In this document: one piece after another, positions 38,221-46,035 of the stretch
Layout of the letters: each line of letters starts with the position of its first letter
Numbering within the stretch: the first letter of the stretch is position 1
Assembly: GCF_034134805.1 (NCBI RefSeq)
Contig: NZ_CP139419.1
Location: 2,046,001-2,110,000 of the forward strand
Source of the DNA: Streptococcus sp. S5
GTDB lineage: Bacteria; Bacillota; Bacilli; Lactobacillales; Streptococcaceae
Length of the DNA stretch: 64,000 bases
Direction: 5' to 3'
Notes under the pieces: generated by a model
The model's input: only the letters and a program-made list of their open reading frames with translations
Databases searched by the model: none
Told to the model about the DNA's origin: nothing
Made by a program: the position numbers and the translations under genes

Positions 38221-38273
38221 GTATACGTCGTCTACTTTTTATAAAGTATACACTGTCTACTTATATTTGTCAA
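38221..38273 (-). promoter_or_regulatory. TetR-gene promoter with two tandem operators
   Basis: Leftward, TTGACA (38268-38273), a 17-base spacer and TATACT (38245-38250) form a near-perfect promoter. Two 15-bp sites, GTATACGTCGTCTAC (38221-38235) and GTATACACTGTCTAC (38246-38260), share the pattern GTAnAC-N3-GTnTAC and cover the spacer/-10 region and the transcript start. Confidence 0.75.
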
Positions 38274-38322
38274 ATAAAAAAATACTCAAAAGTTAGCTTC
38301 ATAGTCTCTGACCTTCTGTTAT

Positions 38323-38362
38323 GTACTCACCTAAGGAAAGTTTCTAAGAAGACGTTGTCTTC
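38323..38362 (-). repeat. Structured intergenic repeat, truncated copy 4
   Basis: Reading leftward this keeps the first hairpin GAAGAC/GTCTTC, then TTAGAAACTTTCC and TTAGGTGAGTAC, and stops matching after that point. It lies just after the response regulator terminator, as do the full copies after other genes, but its distal two thirds are missing, probably removed when the TetR/quinone reductase pair arrived. Confidence 0.75.
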
Positions 38363-38366
38363 AATC

Positions 38367-38397
38367 AAAAGGCTGAGACAAATCGTCTCAGCCTTTT
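38367..38397 (-). terminator. Terminator of the response regulator operon
   Basis: The 13-bp perfect stem AAAAGGCTGAGAC/GTCTCAGCCTTTT has a five-base loop. The stop codon of the response regulator is within its first arm. Confidence 0.85.
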
Positions 38398-39700
38398 ACT
38401 CATCTTCTGCCTGCTCTGTCATGACTTGTAAGCGATAGGTTTTAGGCGATTTCCCACAGAGTTTACGGAAAACCTTGTAGAAATAGCCTACATTACTGTA
38501 ACCAACTTTATAGCAGATATCTTCAATACTGTCATTGGTCGATAAGAGGAGCTGCTGGGCAGCCTTAATCCGCTGTTTGTTGAGGAGTTCTGCGAACGTT
38601 GCATTGGTTTCTCGTTTAATCAATTGGCCTAAATAGACTGGATTGATAAAGAGAGCCTGACTGATGTCCTTGAGTGACAGCTCTTTTTGGTAATCACGGC
38701 TAATCACTTGGAGGACACTCGCTACATTTTCGTTCATCCGATAGTGGGATAAGAAACGGGACAACTCTTCCTGGATAAAGCTAATCATCTCGCTAAAGGT
38801 AGCAGCTTCTTGGACTTTCTTGACCACATCGGCCAAATCATCTCCTTGCAGGTATTCAAACAAATGAAAGACATCCATCAAAAATTGGATAAAGAGTTGC
38901 TTTGTCAGCGAAACCTTGGGTGTCTTCTCAAGGATCATTTTTTCCAACCAGTCCAGTTCTTCTAAGATCTGTTGGATATTTCCTTGCATGATCACCCGGT
39001 AGGCCGGCTCGTAGTAATGGAAGACCTCTTCGTCTTGATTGAGAGGGGTCGCTCCATAAAAGAGACTCCGCTCCACTAGGTCCTTAAATTGATGAAAGTG
39101 TTCCTTATAAGGAGGCTCAAAGGCCTTCTCAATCATGGCTTCTTCTTCTTGATCTGAGATAAAGAGTTGAAGATTTTGCCCGAGAACTTGGTAAGACGAG
39201 CTGATAAAACCTTTTTTCTCCTTAGCAATCCCAATCCACAGTGAATTCCGGCCTGCGATATACCGACAAAACTCTTCCTCAGAGATGTCATCGTGAATCA
39301 AGCGGTTGGCCAACTCTTGGCTTGGTTGCTGGATTTGGTGCTGGATTTTTTCTAGGATATTGCCCATCTCCACCTTATTGACAGGTTTGAGCAGGTAGTC
39401 TGCCACGCGCAAATTGAGAGCTGTCTTGACATATTCAAAATCCTGATAGCCTGACATAATGATATAGGCAGCATCTGGGATCAAATCCTTCATCTCAGCA
39501 ATCATCTGAAGTCCAGTTTTCCCAGGCATATTGACATCCGTGATCACCACATCTACCGGATACTCTCGCACATAATCAAGGGCTTGGTCTGCATCTTCTG
39601 CAGTTGCGACCACTTCCATATTCCAGTGGTCAAAGGGGATTAATTTTTTTAACCCTTCTGTAATCATATACTCATCGTCTACTAATAAGACTTTGTACAT
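38396..39700 (-). CDS. Response regulator with AraC-type output (YesN type)
   Basis: This protein of about 434 residues begins MYKVLLVDDEYMITEG behind a GGAGA site. The receiver domain (1-120) has the phosphorylated Asp in VVITDVNMPG near residue 55, and the C-terminal 100 residues form an AraC-type double helix-turn-helix. It overlaps the kinase gene's last codons only through its untranslated leader. With the YesM-type kinase and YesL it resembles pneumococcal TCS07, which controls N-glycan import. The adjacent NgtS importer supports that role here. Confidence 0.9.
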   Translation of the reverse strand: MYKVLLVDDEYMITEGLKKLIPFDHWNMEVVATAEDADQALDYVREYPVDVVITDVNMPGKTGLQMIAEMKDLIPDAAYIIMSGYQDFEYVKTALNLRVADYLLKPVNKVEMGNILEKIQHQIQQPSQELANRLIHDDISEEEFCRYIAGRNSLWIGIAKEKKGFISSSYQVLGQNLQLFISDQEEEAMIEKAFEPPYKEHFHQFKDLVERSLFYGATPLNQDEEVFHYYEPAYRVIMQGNIQQILEELDWLEKMILEKTPKVSLTKQLFIQFLMDVFHLFEYLQGDDLADVVKKVQEAATFSEMISFIQEELSRFLSHYRMNENVASVLQVISRDYQKELSLKDISQALFINPVYLGQLIKRETNATFAELLNKQRIKAAQQLLLSTNDSIEDICYKVGYSNVGYFYKVFRKLCGKSPKTYRLQVMTEQAEDE

Positions 39701-39710
39701 TCTGTCTCCT

Positions 39711-41357
39711 TTATTCATCTTGAATGGTTATCGTATAGGTCACTCCATGGTGAGGTTGGGAGAAGACTTGGATATGGTAGCGATCTCCAAAATAGAGCAG
39801 CATGCGTTCATGGACATTGACAATTCCGATGGACTGCCGACCACTCTTTTCTTCGATTTCTGAGCGTGGATTGCGATTGGCTAGCATCTCTTGAATGCTT
39901 TCTAGCTGTTCTTCTTTCATCCCGCGCCCATTATCAGTGATCAAGATGATGACCTGCCCTTCTCCTTGCAAGACCTTGACACTGATCACATTGTCCTTGC
40001 GTTTATGGTCCACTCCATGCGCAAAATAGTTCTCGACCAAAGGCTGGATGGTGAATTTGGGAATCTTCATCTTTTCCAAACCTGGATCGATCTTAAAGCC
40101 ATAGGCAATCGATTTTGGATAACGCACCATACAGAGGTAGCTGTATTTGCGACAAAATTCGAGCTCATTTTCAACTGTCGTCACTCGCTCGTCTGAGATA
40201 TTATTGCGCAAGAGACTACTAAACTCATAGATAATATCACCCAATTCATCCTGCTCTTGCATGACGGCATACATCCGGATAAATTCCAGTGTATTGTACA
40301 TGAAATGGGGATTGATCTGGGCTTGTAGGGCCCGCATATTGGCATCTTTTTGGCTGAGCTGCAACTGGTAGATATCCCGAATGTTCTTGTCCATATTGTC
40401 TAACATGGTATTGATCATATTACCAATGACCAAAAGTTCTTGGTCCTTGGTCGAGGTATCAATCCGTCGTTCACTATCGCCTTGACTGATCTGATTCATG
40501 GTATCGACCAAATCGAGGACTTGACGCCGGTAATTTTTGAAAATCTGCCGTAATAACAAGTACAGGATCAAGAAAATCAGGAAAGCAATGGAGAGAAAAG
40601 TGGTCAGGTTAGCTAGACCCTTCTTGACCAAATAACTTTCAGAAACGACTACATCCACCTTGTAGCCATAGATCGTGCTACGGGTTTGCCATTTAACATC
40701 TTTTGCTTGCTCCTTATCCCCTTCATGGTACATTTCTTTCCCAAAGGGCGTGAAGATCCGCACAGCAACCGGTAGATCTCCTCTAGCATTGTCAATCGCT
40801 GCCGTCAAAATTTCCTGGTCCAGAGTAATATAAGCAATCCCAACTCCAGCACCCGTAGTCGGATCTGTCAAAGGAACCGGAATGGCTGTCGCAGGAGCCT
40901 TGTAATGGTCCGCGGAAACTTGCTTACCCCCCTTCGATTGCCGGGTAGAGACAAATACTGTCTTGTAATCCGACAAGGTGACATCGATACCCTCGATGTT
41001 TTTATTGCTCAAATAGAGACTGTCAATATTCTTATGTAGGGACAATTGGATATAAGAAGGAAACTGGGCATTCAATCGCCAAGTCTCATACTCCGATGGT
41101 GACAAGGTAAAATAGCGATAAACCCCTTCTAATTTTGCAGGGTTTTCAACGAGACTACGCCCTTCTTGTGTGACCCGCTGATAAGAGGTCTCGAGATCCG
41201 TCACGACTTCAGTCAAGACCCGTTGGGCGATCCGATCGGCTTCAGCTTGCTGGTTTTTCCAAGAGATCCCCGCTACGACGAGACCCATAATGGTCAAAAT
41301 GACCACCATGACATAGGCGTAGAATTTTAAAAGCGTACTTAACCAGATTTTTTTCAT
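39711..41357 (-). CDS. Sensor histidine kinase (YesM type)
   Basis: This 548-residue kinase has two membrane helices (near residues 10-32 and 250-272) flanking an extracellular sensor of about 220 residues. A HAMP-like linker, the phosphoacceptor His in QINPHFMYNTLEF near 355, and an ATPase domain with VENYFAHG and ITDNGRGM follow. YesM kinases sense carbohydrates or binding proteins outside the cell. It lies three bases after YesL and ahead of the response regulator. Confidence 0.92.
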   Translation of the reverse strand: MKKIWLSTLLKFYAYVMVVILTIMGLVVAGISWKNQQAEADRIAQRVLTEVVTDLETSYQRVTQEGRSLVENPAKLEGVYRYFTLSPSEYETWRLNAQFPSYIQLSLHKNIDSLYLSNKNIEGIDVTLSDYKTVFVSTRQSKGGKQVSADHYKAPATAIPVPLTDPTTGAGVGIAYITLDQEILTAAIDNARGDLPVAVRIFTPFGKEMYHEGDKEQAKDVKWQTRSTIYGYKVDVVVSESYLVKKGLANLTTFLSIAFLIFLILYLLLRQIFKNYRRQVLDLVDTMNQISQGDSERRIDTSTKDQELLVIGNMINTMLDNMDKNIRDIYQLQLSQKDANMRALQAQINPHFMYNTLEFIRMYAVMQEQDELGDIIYEFSSLLRNNISDERVTTVENELEFCRKYSYLCMVRYPKSIAYGFKIDPGLEKMKIPKFTIQPLVENYFAHGVDHKRKDNVISVKVLQGEGQVIILITDNGRGMKEEQLESIQEMLANRNPRSEIEEKSGRQSIGIVNVHERMLLYFGDRYHIQVFSQPHHGVTYTITIQDE

Positions 41358-41359
41358 CG

Positions 41360-41974
41360 TTAGGATACCAATTTTTCGTGGATATTTTGATAAACAGGGT
41401 CAAAGATATCATTGACAAAGAAATGCCAGACGCCGATCAAGACAAAAAAGAGAAGGGCTGGCATATAATAGCTAATGACACCAAGTAGTGCTGTTCCAAG
41501 GATGAGCTTAAGAACTGGACGAATGTCCAGCAACATTCCGATCAAACTGAGCTTGATACTGTTGGCATAAGAGAGAGCAAAATGCACTTGCAATTTCAAA
41601 TAAACAGCGTAAGCTAGAGGCGCAACCAAGAGGAAAACTAGATTAAACAGAAGAACCAAAATTTGGAAGAAATTTAAGTGAGGAATCTGGATCATGAGGT
41701 ACATGCCATAGAGGAGGATTCCTTCAATGGCAAAGAAGGTGTAAAAAACTTGATTGGCCGGAACCAGATTTTCTTTGAAGAGTTCCCAAGCGCGTGACCA
41801 ATGATAGTCCTTGTAGGTCATGCCATTTTCCGCATAGAGGCTCATGATAGTGGCACTGGCTGGTCCTACTCCTAGAAGGATGCCCCCACAGATCGTCAAG
41901 ACCCAAAAAATCCCTGTTACCAGCATGGCAACATAGACTCTCGTAAAAATGAACTCGATGATTTTCCCCATCAT
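41360..41974 (-). CDS. YesL family membrane protein (DUF624)
   Basis: This 204-residue protein has five to six membrane helices and matches the DUF624/YesL family, found in carbohydrate loci with YesMN systems and LplABC-type importers. Its role is unknown. An alternative Met is one codon later. It is first in the operon yesL-kinase-regulator and has an extended -10 promoter about 28 bases upstream. Confidence 0.82.
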   Translation of the reverse strand: MMGKIIEFIFTRVYVAMLVTGIFWVLTICGGILLGVGPASATIMSLYAENGMTYKDYHWSRAWELFKENLVPANQVFYTFFAIEGILLYGMYLMIQIPHLNFFQILVLLFNLVFLLVAPLAYAVYLKLQVHFALSYANSIKLSLIGMLLDIRPVLKLILGTALLGVISYYMPALLFFVLIGVWHFFVNDIFDPVYQNIHEKLVS

Positions 41975-42001
41975 TCAGCCTCTTTTCCAATTAGTCATTC
42001 T

Positions 42002-42030
42002 ATTATACCATAAAAATAAAACGCTTTCCC
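42002..42030 (-). promoter_or_regulatory. Promoter of the YesL-kinase-regulator operon with cre-like box
   Basis: Leftward, TGGTATAAT is an extended -10 box (core 42002-42007). A run GGGAAAGCGTTTTAT, over the -35 region, partly matches a cre site (about 11 of 14 positions), so CcpA control is possible but weakly supported. Confidence 0.45.
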
Positions 42031-42168
42031 GCATTTACATTAGTAAATTGAAATATTGATTTTCATTTCCAGTTCTATTTTCATAAAAAACTGTTCTTTG
42101 ATACAGATCTATAAAATTATATAAAAATAAAAACATTTTATGAGTTAAAGTTATTCAATCATCTACCG
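42031..42168. other. AT-rich gene-free spacer
   Basis: About 140 bases of AT-rich sequence lie between the YesL promoter and repeat copy 3. I see no gene and no strong hairpin in it. Confidence 0.5.
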
Positions 42169-42323
42169 AAACTTTCCGCCGTGAGAAAAGTGCTAGAAAC
42201 ACTAGTGTTTCTAGCACTCGGGAGTTTTGAAACTTTAGGTTCAAAACTAAGTCATGGAACTTCGTAGAAGTTCGCTGACGTCCGTACTCACATAAGGAAA
42301 GCTTCTAAGAGGACTTTCTCTTC
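42169..42323 (-). repeat. Structured intergenic repeat, copy 3 (diverged stems)
   Basis: Reading leftward this copy has the same architecture as copies 1 and 2 but different stems. The third hairpin is AGTTTTGAA/TTCAAAACT rather than ATTATTGAG/CTCAATAAT, and the fourth is GTGCTAGAAACAC/GTGTTTCTAGCAC rather than GTGCCTGAAAC/GTTTCAGGCAC. The joining segments CGGACGTCAGCGAACTTC and CCGAGTGC, plus TTTTCTCAC near the end, are kept. The first small hairpin is weakened by two mismatches. It follows the NgtS-type gene terminator. Confidence 0.85.
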
Positions 42324-42328
42324 AATAT

Positions 42329-42360
42329 AAAAGGCTCTGGAGATCCCTCCAAAGCCTTTT
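42329..42360 (-). terminator. Terminator of the N-glycan importer operon
   Basis: Leftward, AAAAGGCT-TGGAG and CTCCA-AGCCTTTT pair with one mismatch around a short loop and are followed by T-rich sequence. It lies 15 bases after the binding-protein gene. Confidence 0.8.
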
Positions 42361-42374
42361 CGAACTACCTGTTC

Positions 42375-43856
42375 TTATTTTTTAGAAGCAAGGAATTCGT
42401 CGTATTGTTTTTGCATTTCGTCAAGCACTTTTTGGTAAGCACCTTCTGATTTCAATTTTTCAAGCATCTTAGGAACTTCTACTTCAGGATCCACAGTACC
42501 AGTATTGATCGCACCTGCGAATTGGTTCAAAGTATTTGTAAGAGCAGTGATTTCTGATTTCACTTTGTCTGTGTTAAAGATGAAGCCAAGTGCTGGAGAT
42601 TCTTTTGCAGTTTCCAAATCTTTCTTAGATTGTGCAATTTGTTCATCTGTTACGTTTTCGTTGATGTAAAGAATCCAGTTGTTACCAGTGTTCCATCCAG
42701 ACATGTGAGTGTTTCCGTTGTAGCCATCCAAGACTTTGACACGGTTTTCTTTGCCAGCAACTTTTTCCCAGTTCTTGCCTTCTGGTCCATAAACAAGGCC
42801 GTTCAAGAGTTCTGGATCAGTGTTCAAGAGGTTCAACACTTCCATTGCTTTTTCTTTGTTCTTAGAGTTGTTTGAGATAACAAAGTTAGCTACTTGAGTA
42901 GTATTGTTCTTCTTGTACAGTTCAGTAAATGGTTTGATTTCGATCTTACGGTTTGCTACACGAGAAAGCAAGCTGTTACCGTAGTCAGCTGGCCCTACTG
43001 TTTCTTCACGAACCAACCATGTATCTTGAGAAAGATCATAACCAGTGTCGCTCGTTGCTACGTCTTTTGGAATGTATCCTGCTTCGTAGTATTTGTGAAG
43101 AGTCTTCAAGTTTTCTACATAACGAGGAATTGTGTAACGGTCAACGATCTTAGTAGTGTCACCTTTCAAGTCAACAACGAATGGAAGTCCATCAACAGCC
43201 ACATAGTCAAAGTCATCTGAAGGTCCACCGTAGCTCTTGTTCATTGCAAATGGAACAACGTTTGGATCTTTTTCTTTGATGGCTTTCAAGACTGGTTCAA
43301 GAGAAGCATAGTCTTTCACGTTTGAAACGTCGATACCATATTTTTCAAGAAGTGGTCCGTTAAAGGCAAAGTTTTGAGAAGATGCAACGTTAGCTGCTAC
43401 TGGAACAGCATAGATCTTGCCGTTTACAGTGTTCCCTTTGATGTAAGTTGGGTCAAGTGCTTTGTAAAGGTCTTTCCCTTCTTTCTTGTACAATTCTGTC
43501 AAGTCAGCATAAGCACCTTTTTGAGCGTTAATGACATAGTTATTAGCAAAGGCAATATCATAGTTTTCACCAGATGAGATGATAACGTTCATTTTTTGTG
43601 CATAGTCACCCCAACCAAGATATTGGATATCCAATTTTGCGCCAACTTTCTTTTCAATGATCTTGTTGGCATTTTTAAGAAGAACATCCAAGTTATCTGG
43701 TTTATCACCGATTTGGTACATCTTGATGATTGGTTTACCGTCTTCAGTTGTTGCAGACTTCTTGTTGTTCCCTGTAAGGTTTCCACAAGCAGCAAGAGTA
43801 GCTCCAAGAGCGATGACACTAGCAGATGCTAACGCGTATTTTTTCCAATTTTTCAT
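42375..43856 (-). CDS. ngtS: Extracellular N-glycan-binding lipoprotein (NgtS type)
   Basis: This 493-residue solute-binding lipoprotein has a lipobox ending LAAC near residue 24 and a family 1-type sugar-binding fold with a DUF3502-like C-terminal part. Its sequence, as I remember it, is very close to pneumococcal NgtS (SP_0092), which captures complex N-glycans released from host glycoproteins. Shared landmarks include KMYQIGDKPDNLD and VREETVGPADYGNSLL. It is last in the importer operon after two permease genes and is the likely ligand-binding partner for the nearby glycosidase products. Confidence 0.87.
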   Translation of the reverse strand: MKNWKKYALASASVIALGATLAACGNLTGNNKKSATTEDGKPIIKMYQIGDKPDNLDVLLKNANKIIEKKVGAKLDIQYLGWGDYAQKMNVIISSGENYDIAFANNYVINAQKGAYADLTELYKKEGKDLYKALDPTYIKGNTVNGKIYAVPVAANVASSQNFAFNGPLLEKYGIDVSNVKDYASLEPVLKAIKEKDPNVVPFAMNKSYGGPSDDFDYVAVDGLPFVVDLKGDTTKIVDRYTIPRYVENLKTLHKYYEAGYIPKDVATSDTGYDLSQDTWLVREETVGPADYGNSLLSRVANRKIEIKPFTELYKKNNTTQVANFVISNNSKNKEKAMEVLNLLNTDPELLNGLVYGPEGKNWEKVAGKENRVKVLDGYNGNTHMSGWNTGNNWILYINENVTDEQIAQSKKDLETAKESPALGFIFNTDKVKSEITALTNTLNQFAGAINTGTVDPEVEVPKMLEKLKSEGAYQKVLDEMQKQYDEFLASKK

Positions 43857-43935
43857 AAGAAAAATCTCCTTTATGTTATTTTCTTTTTAGACTAAGTTAT
43901 GAGTTGAAAATCCTGCTGATTTTCAATAAACGATG

Positions 43936-44868
43936 TTATTCTTTCACACCACCGATGGTCAAGCCTTTTACAAAGTAGCGTTGGAAGAATGGATAGAGAA
44001 TGGCGATTGGCACTGTTGCCACAACCACCATGGCCATACGTCCTGTTTCCCGTGGGATGGATTGTACAGCTCCTGCCAATTGGCCGGATACCCCGACGTT
44101 TTTAGCGATGTAATCCATATTGTTTTGGATTTGCATCAAGAGGTATTGCAATGGGTAAAGGTTGTCACTCTTAATATAGAGGAGGGCGTTGAACCAGTCA
44201 TTCCAGAACCCTAAAGCGGTGAACAAACTGATGGTCGCAATCCCTGGAAGAGACAATGGCAAGCAGATTTGGAAGAAGATCCGTGTTTCACTTGCCCCAT
44301 CGATCCGAGCGGATTCAAGGATAGCTTCTGGAATGGTCCGTTTAAAGAAGGTCCGCATCAAGATGATGTTAAATGGACTGAGCAACATTGGGATAATCAA
44401 AGCCCCGATGGTATCACCTAACTGCAAGAGTTGAGTGGTGACAATGTAGCTTGGAACCAACCCTGCACTAAAGAGCATACTAAGGAGTGAAAATACGGTA
44501 AAGAACTTGCGGTATTTAAAGGTACTCCGTGAGATAGCGTAAGCATAAGTTGTGGTGATAAAGACATTACATGCTGTTCCCACAATGGTCACAAACAAGG
44601 TAATGAAGAGGGCTTGCAAGATTTTGTCTTTGAACTGTACCAAGAAGAGGTAACCATCAAATCCAAATTTTGCTGGCCAGAATTGGAAGCCATGGACTGC
44701 CAAACTTTGTTCGTCTGTCAAAGAGATCATGACAACGAAGATGAAGGGAAGCACACAGGTCAAGCCGACCAAGGTCAACAACAAGGTAAAGAAGAAGTTG
44801 CTCTTCTTACTGAAAGAATGGATCCCGACATTATCAATTTTTTCTTTTTGAATGGTTGATTTTTTCAT
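43936..44868 (-). CDS. ngtP2: ABC sugar transporter permease (LplC/NgtP2 type)
   Basis: The start at MKKSTIQKEK has AAAGGAGG upstream and gives about 310 residues. Six membrane helices and the conserved permease loop (ESARIDGASETRIFFQICLP, near residue 195) identify a MalG-type carbohydrate permease. It pairs with the NgtP1-like permease just upstream. No ATPase gene lies in the operon, so a shared ATPase such as MsmK probably drives it, as known for related streptococcal importers. Confidence 0.86.
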   Translation of the reverse strand: MKKSTIQKEKIDNVGIHSFSKKSNFFFTLLLTLVGLTCVLPFIFVVMISLTDEQSLAVHGFQFWPAKFGFDGYLFLVQFKDKILQALFITLFVTIVGTACNVFITTTYAYAISRSTFKYRKFFTVFSLLSMLFSAGLVPSYIVTTQLLQLGDTIGALIIPMLLSPFNIILMRTFFKRTIPEAILESARIDGASETRIFFQICLPLSLPGIATISLFTALGFWNDWFNALLYIKSDNLYPLQYLLMQIQNNMDYIAKNVGVSGQLAGAVQSIPRETGRMAMVVVATVPIAILYPFFQRYFVKGLTIGGVKE

Positions 44869-44881
44869 ACGATCCTCCTTT

Positions 44882-45811
44882 CTAGAAGAGAGCGGCATTC
44901 TTATCAATGCGACGGGCAATGATATTTGAGATTAACACAAGAACCAGCCCGACTACCGATTGGTAAAGACCGGCTGCTGCTGTCATCCCGATATCCCCTG
45001 ACTTGGTCAAACCGTTGTAGACATAAACATCAATAACGTTGGTTACACTATAGAGAGCTCCAGCATTATGCGGGATTTGGTAGAAAAGACCGAAGTCTGC
45101 GCGGAAGATATTTCCGACTGCAAGAATGGTCAAAACCGTAATCAAGGAAGACAACTGAGGAATGGTGATGTTGCGAATGCGTTGCCACTTAGACGCACCA
45201 TCCACGGTCGCTGCTTCATAGTAAGTTGGGTCAATTCCCATGATGGTTGCATAATACATGACACTGCTATAACCAAAGCCTTTCCAGATTCCTAAGAAGA
45301 GGAGAAGCGCTGGCCAGATCCACAATTCCGAGTAGAAATTGATGGCTTTCATACCAAATGAAGTTAAGATGTGGTTGACCAATCCTTTGTCCACGTTAAG
45401 GAAGGCATCGGTGAAGAAGCTGATGATAACCCATGATAAGAAGTATGGGAAGAGCATGGAGGTTTGAAGCACCTTGACCACTCTTTTTGATCTCAACTCA
45501 CTAAAGATGATGGCGATCCCAACGGAAACAATCAATCCTAAGAAGATGAATCCTAAGTTGTACAATACCGTGTTTCTTGTAATAATGTAGGCATCTTTGG
45601 AACTAAAGAGGAATTTGAAGTTGTCAAAGCCAACCCACTTACTCTTCATGACACTGTCAATGAAGCCCTCTCCTGTGATATGATAGTCCTTAAATGCTAC
45701 GATATTCCCAAAAACCGGAATATAGAAGAATAAGATTAACCACGCTGCACCAGGTAAGACCATTAAAAGAAAAATGAAATTTTCTCTCAGAGTCCTTACA
45801 AACTTTTTCAT
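44882..45811 (-). CDS. ngtP1: ABC sugar transporter permease (LplB/NgtP1 type)
   Basis: This 309-residue MalF-type permease has six membrane helices and the EAATVDGASKWQRIRNITIP loop near residue 200. It is the first gene of the importer operon and has a clear sigma-A promoter with a cre-like box at the transcript start. Its closest remembered relatives are the LplB-like NgtP1 permeases of pneumococcal N-glycan importers. Confidence 0.87.
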   Translation of the reverse strand: MKKFVRTLRENFIFLLMVLPGAAWLILFFYIPVFGNIVAFKDYHITGEGFIDSVMKSKWVGFDNFKFLFSSKDAYIITRNTVLYNLGFIFLGLIVSVGIAIIFSELRSKRVVKVLQTSMLFPYFLSWVIISFFTDAFLNVDKGLVNHILTSFGMKAINFYSELWIWPALLLFLGIWKGFGYSSVMYYATIMGIDPTYYEAATVDGASKWQRIRNITIPQLSSLITVLTILAVGNIFRADFGLFYQIPHNAGALYSVTNVIDVYVYNGLTKSGDIGMTAAAGLYQSVVGLVLVLISNIIARRIDKNAALF

Positions 45812-45849
45812 TTAACTTCCCCCTTTGAGCCTTGAGCGTGTTTTTGCTT

Positions 45850-45898
45850 TGGTAGCGTTTACAATACTTATTATAAGATAGCCATTTTCTATTTTCAA
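45850..45898 (-). promoter_or_regulatory. Importer operon promoter with cre box
   Basis: Leftward, TTGAAA (45893-45898), a 17-base spacer and TATAAT (45870-45875). At 45850-45863, TGTAAACGCTACCA matches 13 of 14 positions of the cre consensus TGWNANCGNTNWCA. Lying at the transcript start it fits CcpA repression when glucose is present. Confidence 0.78.
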
Positions 45899-45942
45899 AC
45901 TCCTAATTATAGAAAAAATTCTACAAATTTATGACATAGCTT

Positions 45943-45993
45943 AAAAAAAGAGTAGAAAAGGGTGGTCGTAAAGACAGCTCCTCTTCTACTCCT
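45943..45993 (-). terminator. Terminator of the glycosidase operon
   Basis: Leftward, GGAGTAGAA and TTCTACTC arms with an inner GAGG/CCCTT pairing close a long hairpin followed by seven T residues. It lies about 45 bases after the GH20 gene. Confidence 0.75.
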
Positions 45994-46035
45994 AGCCACT
46001 GTAGATGAGACTTCTGTCATCCAACTTGGCATTTT

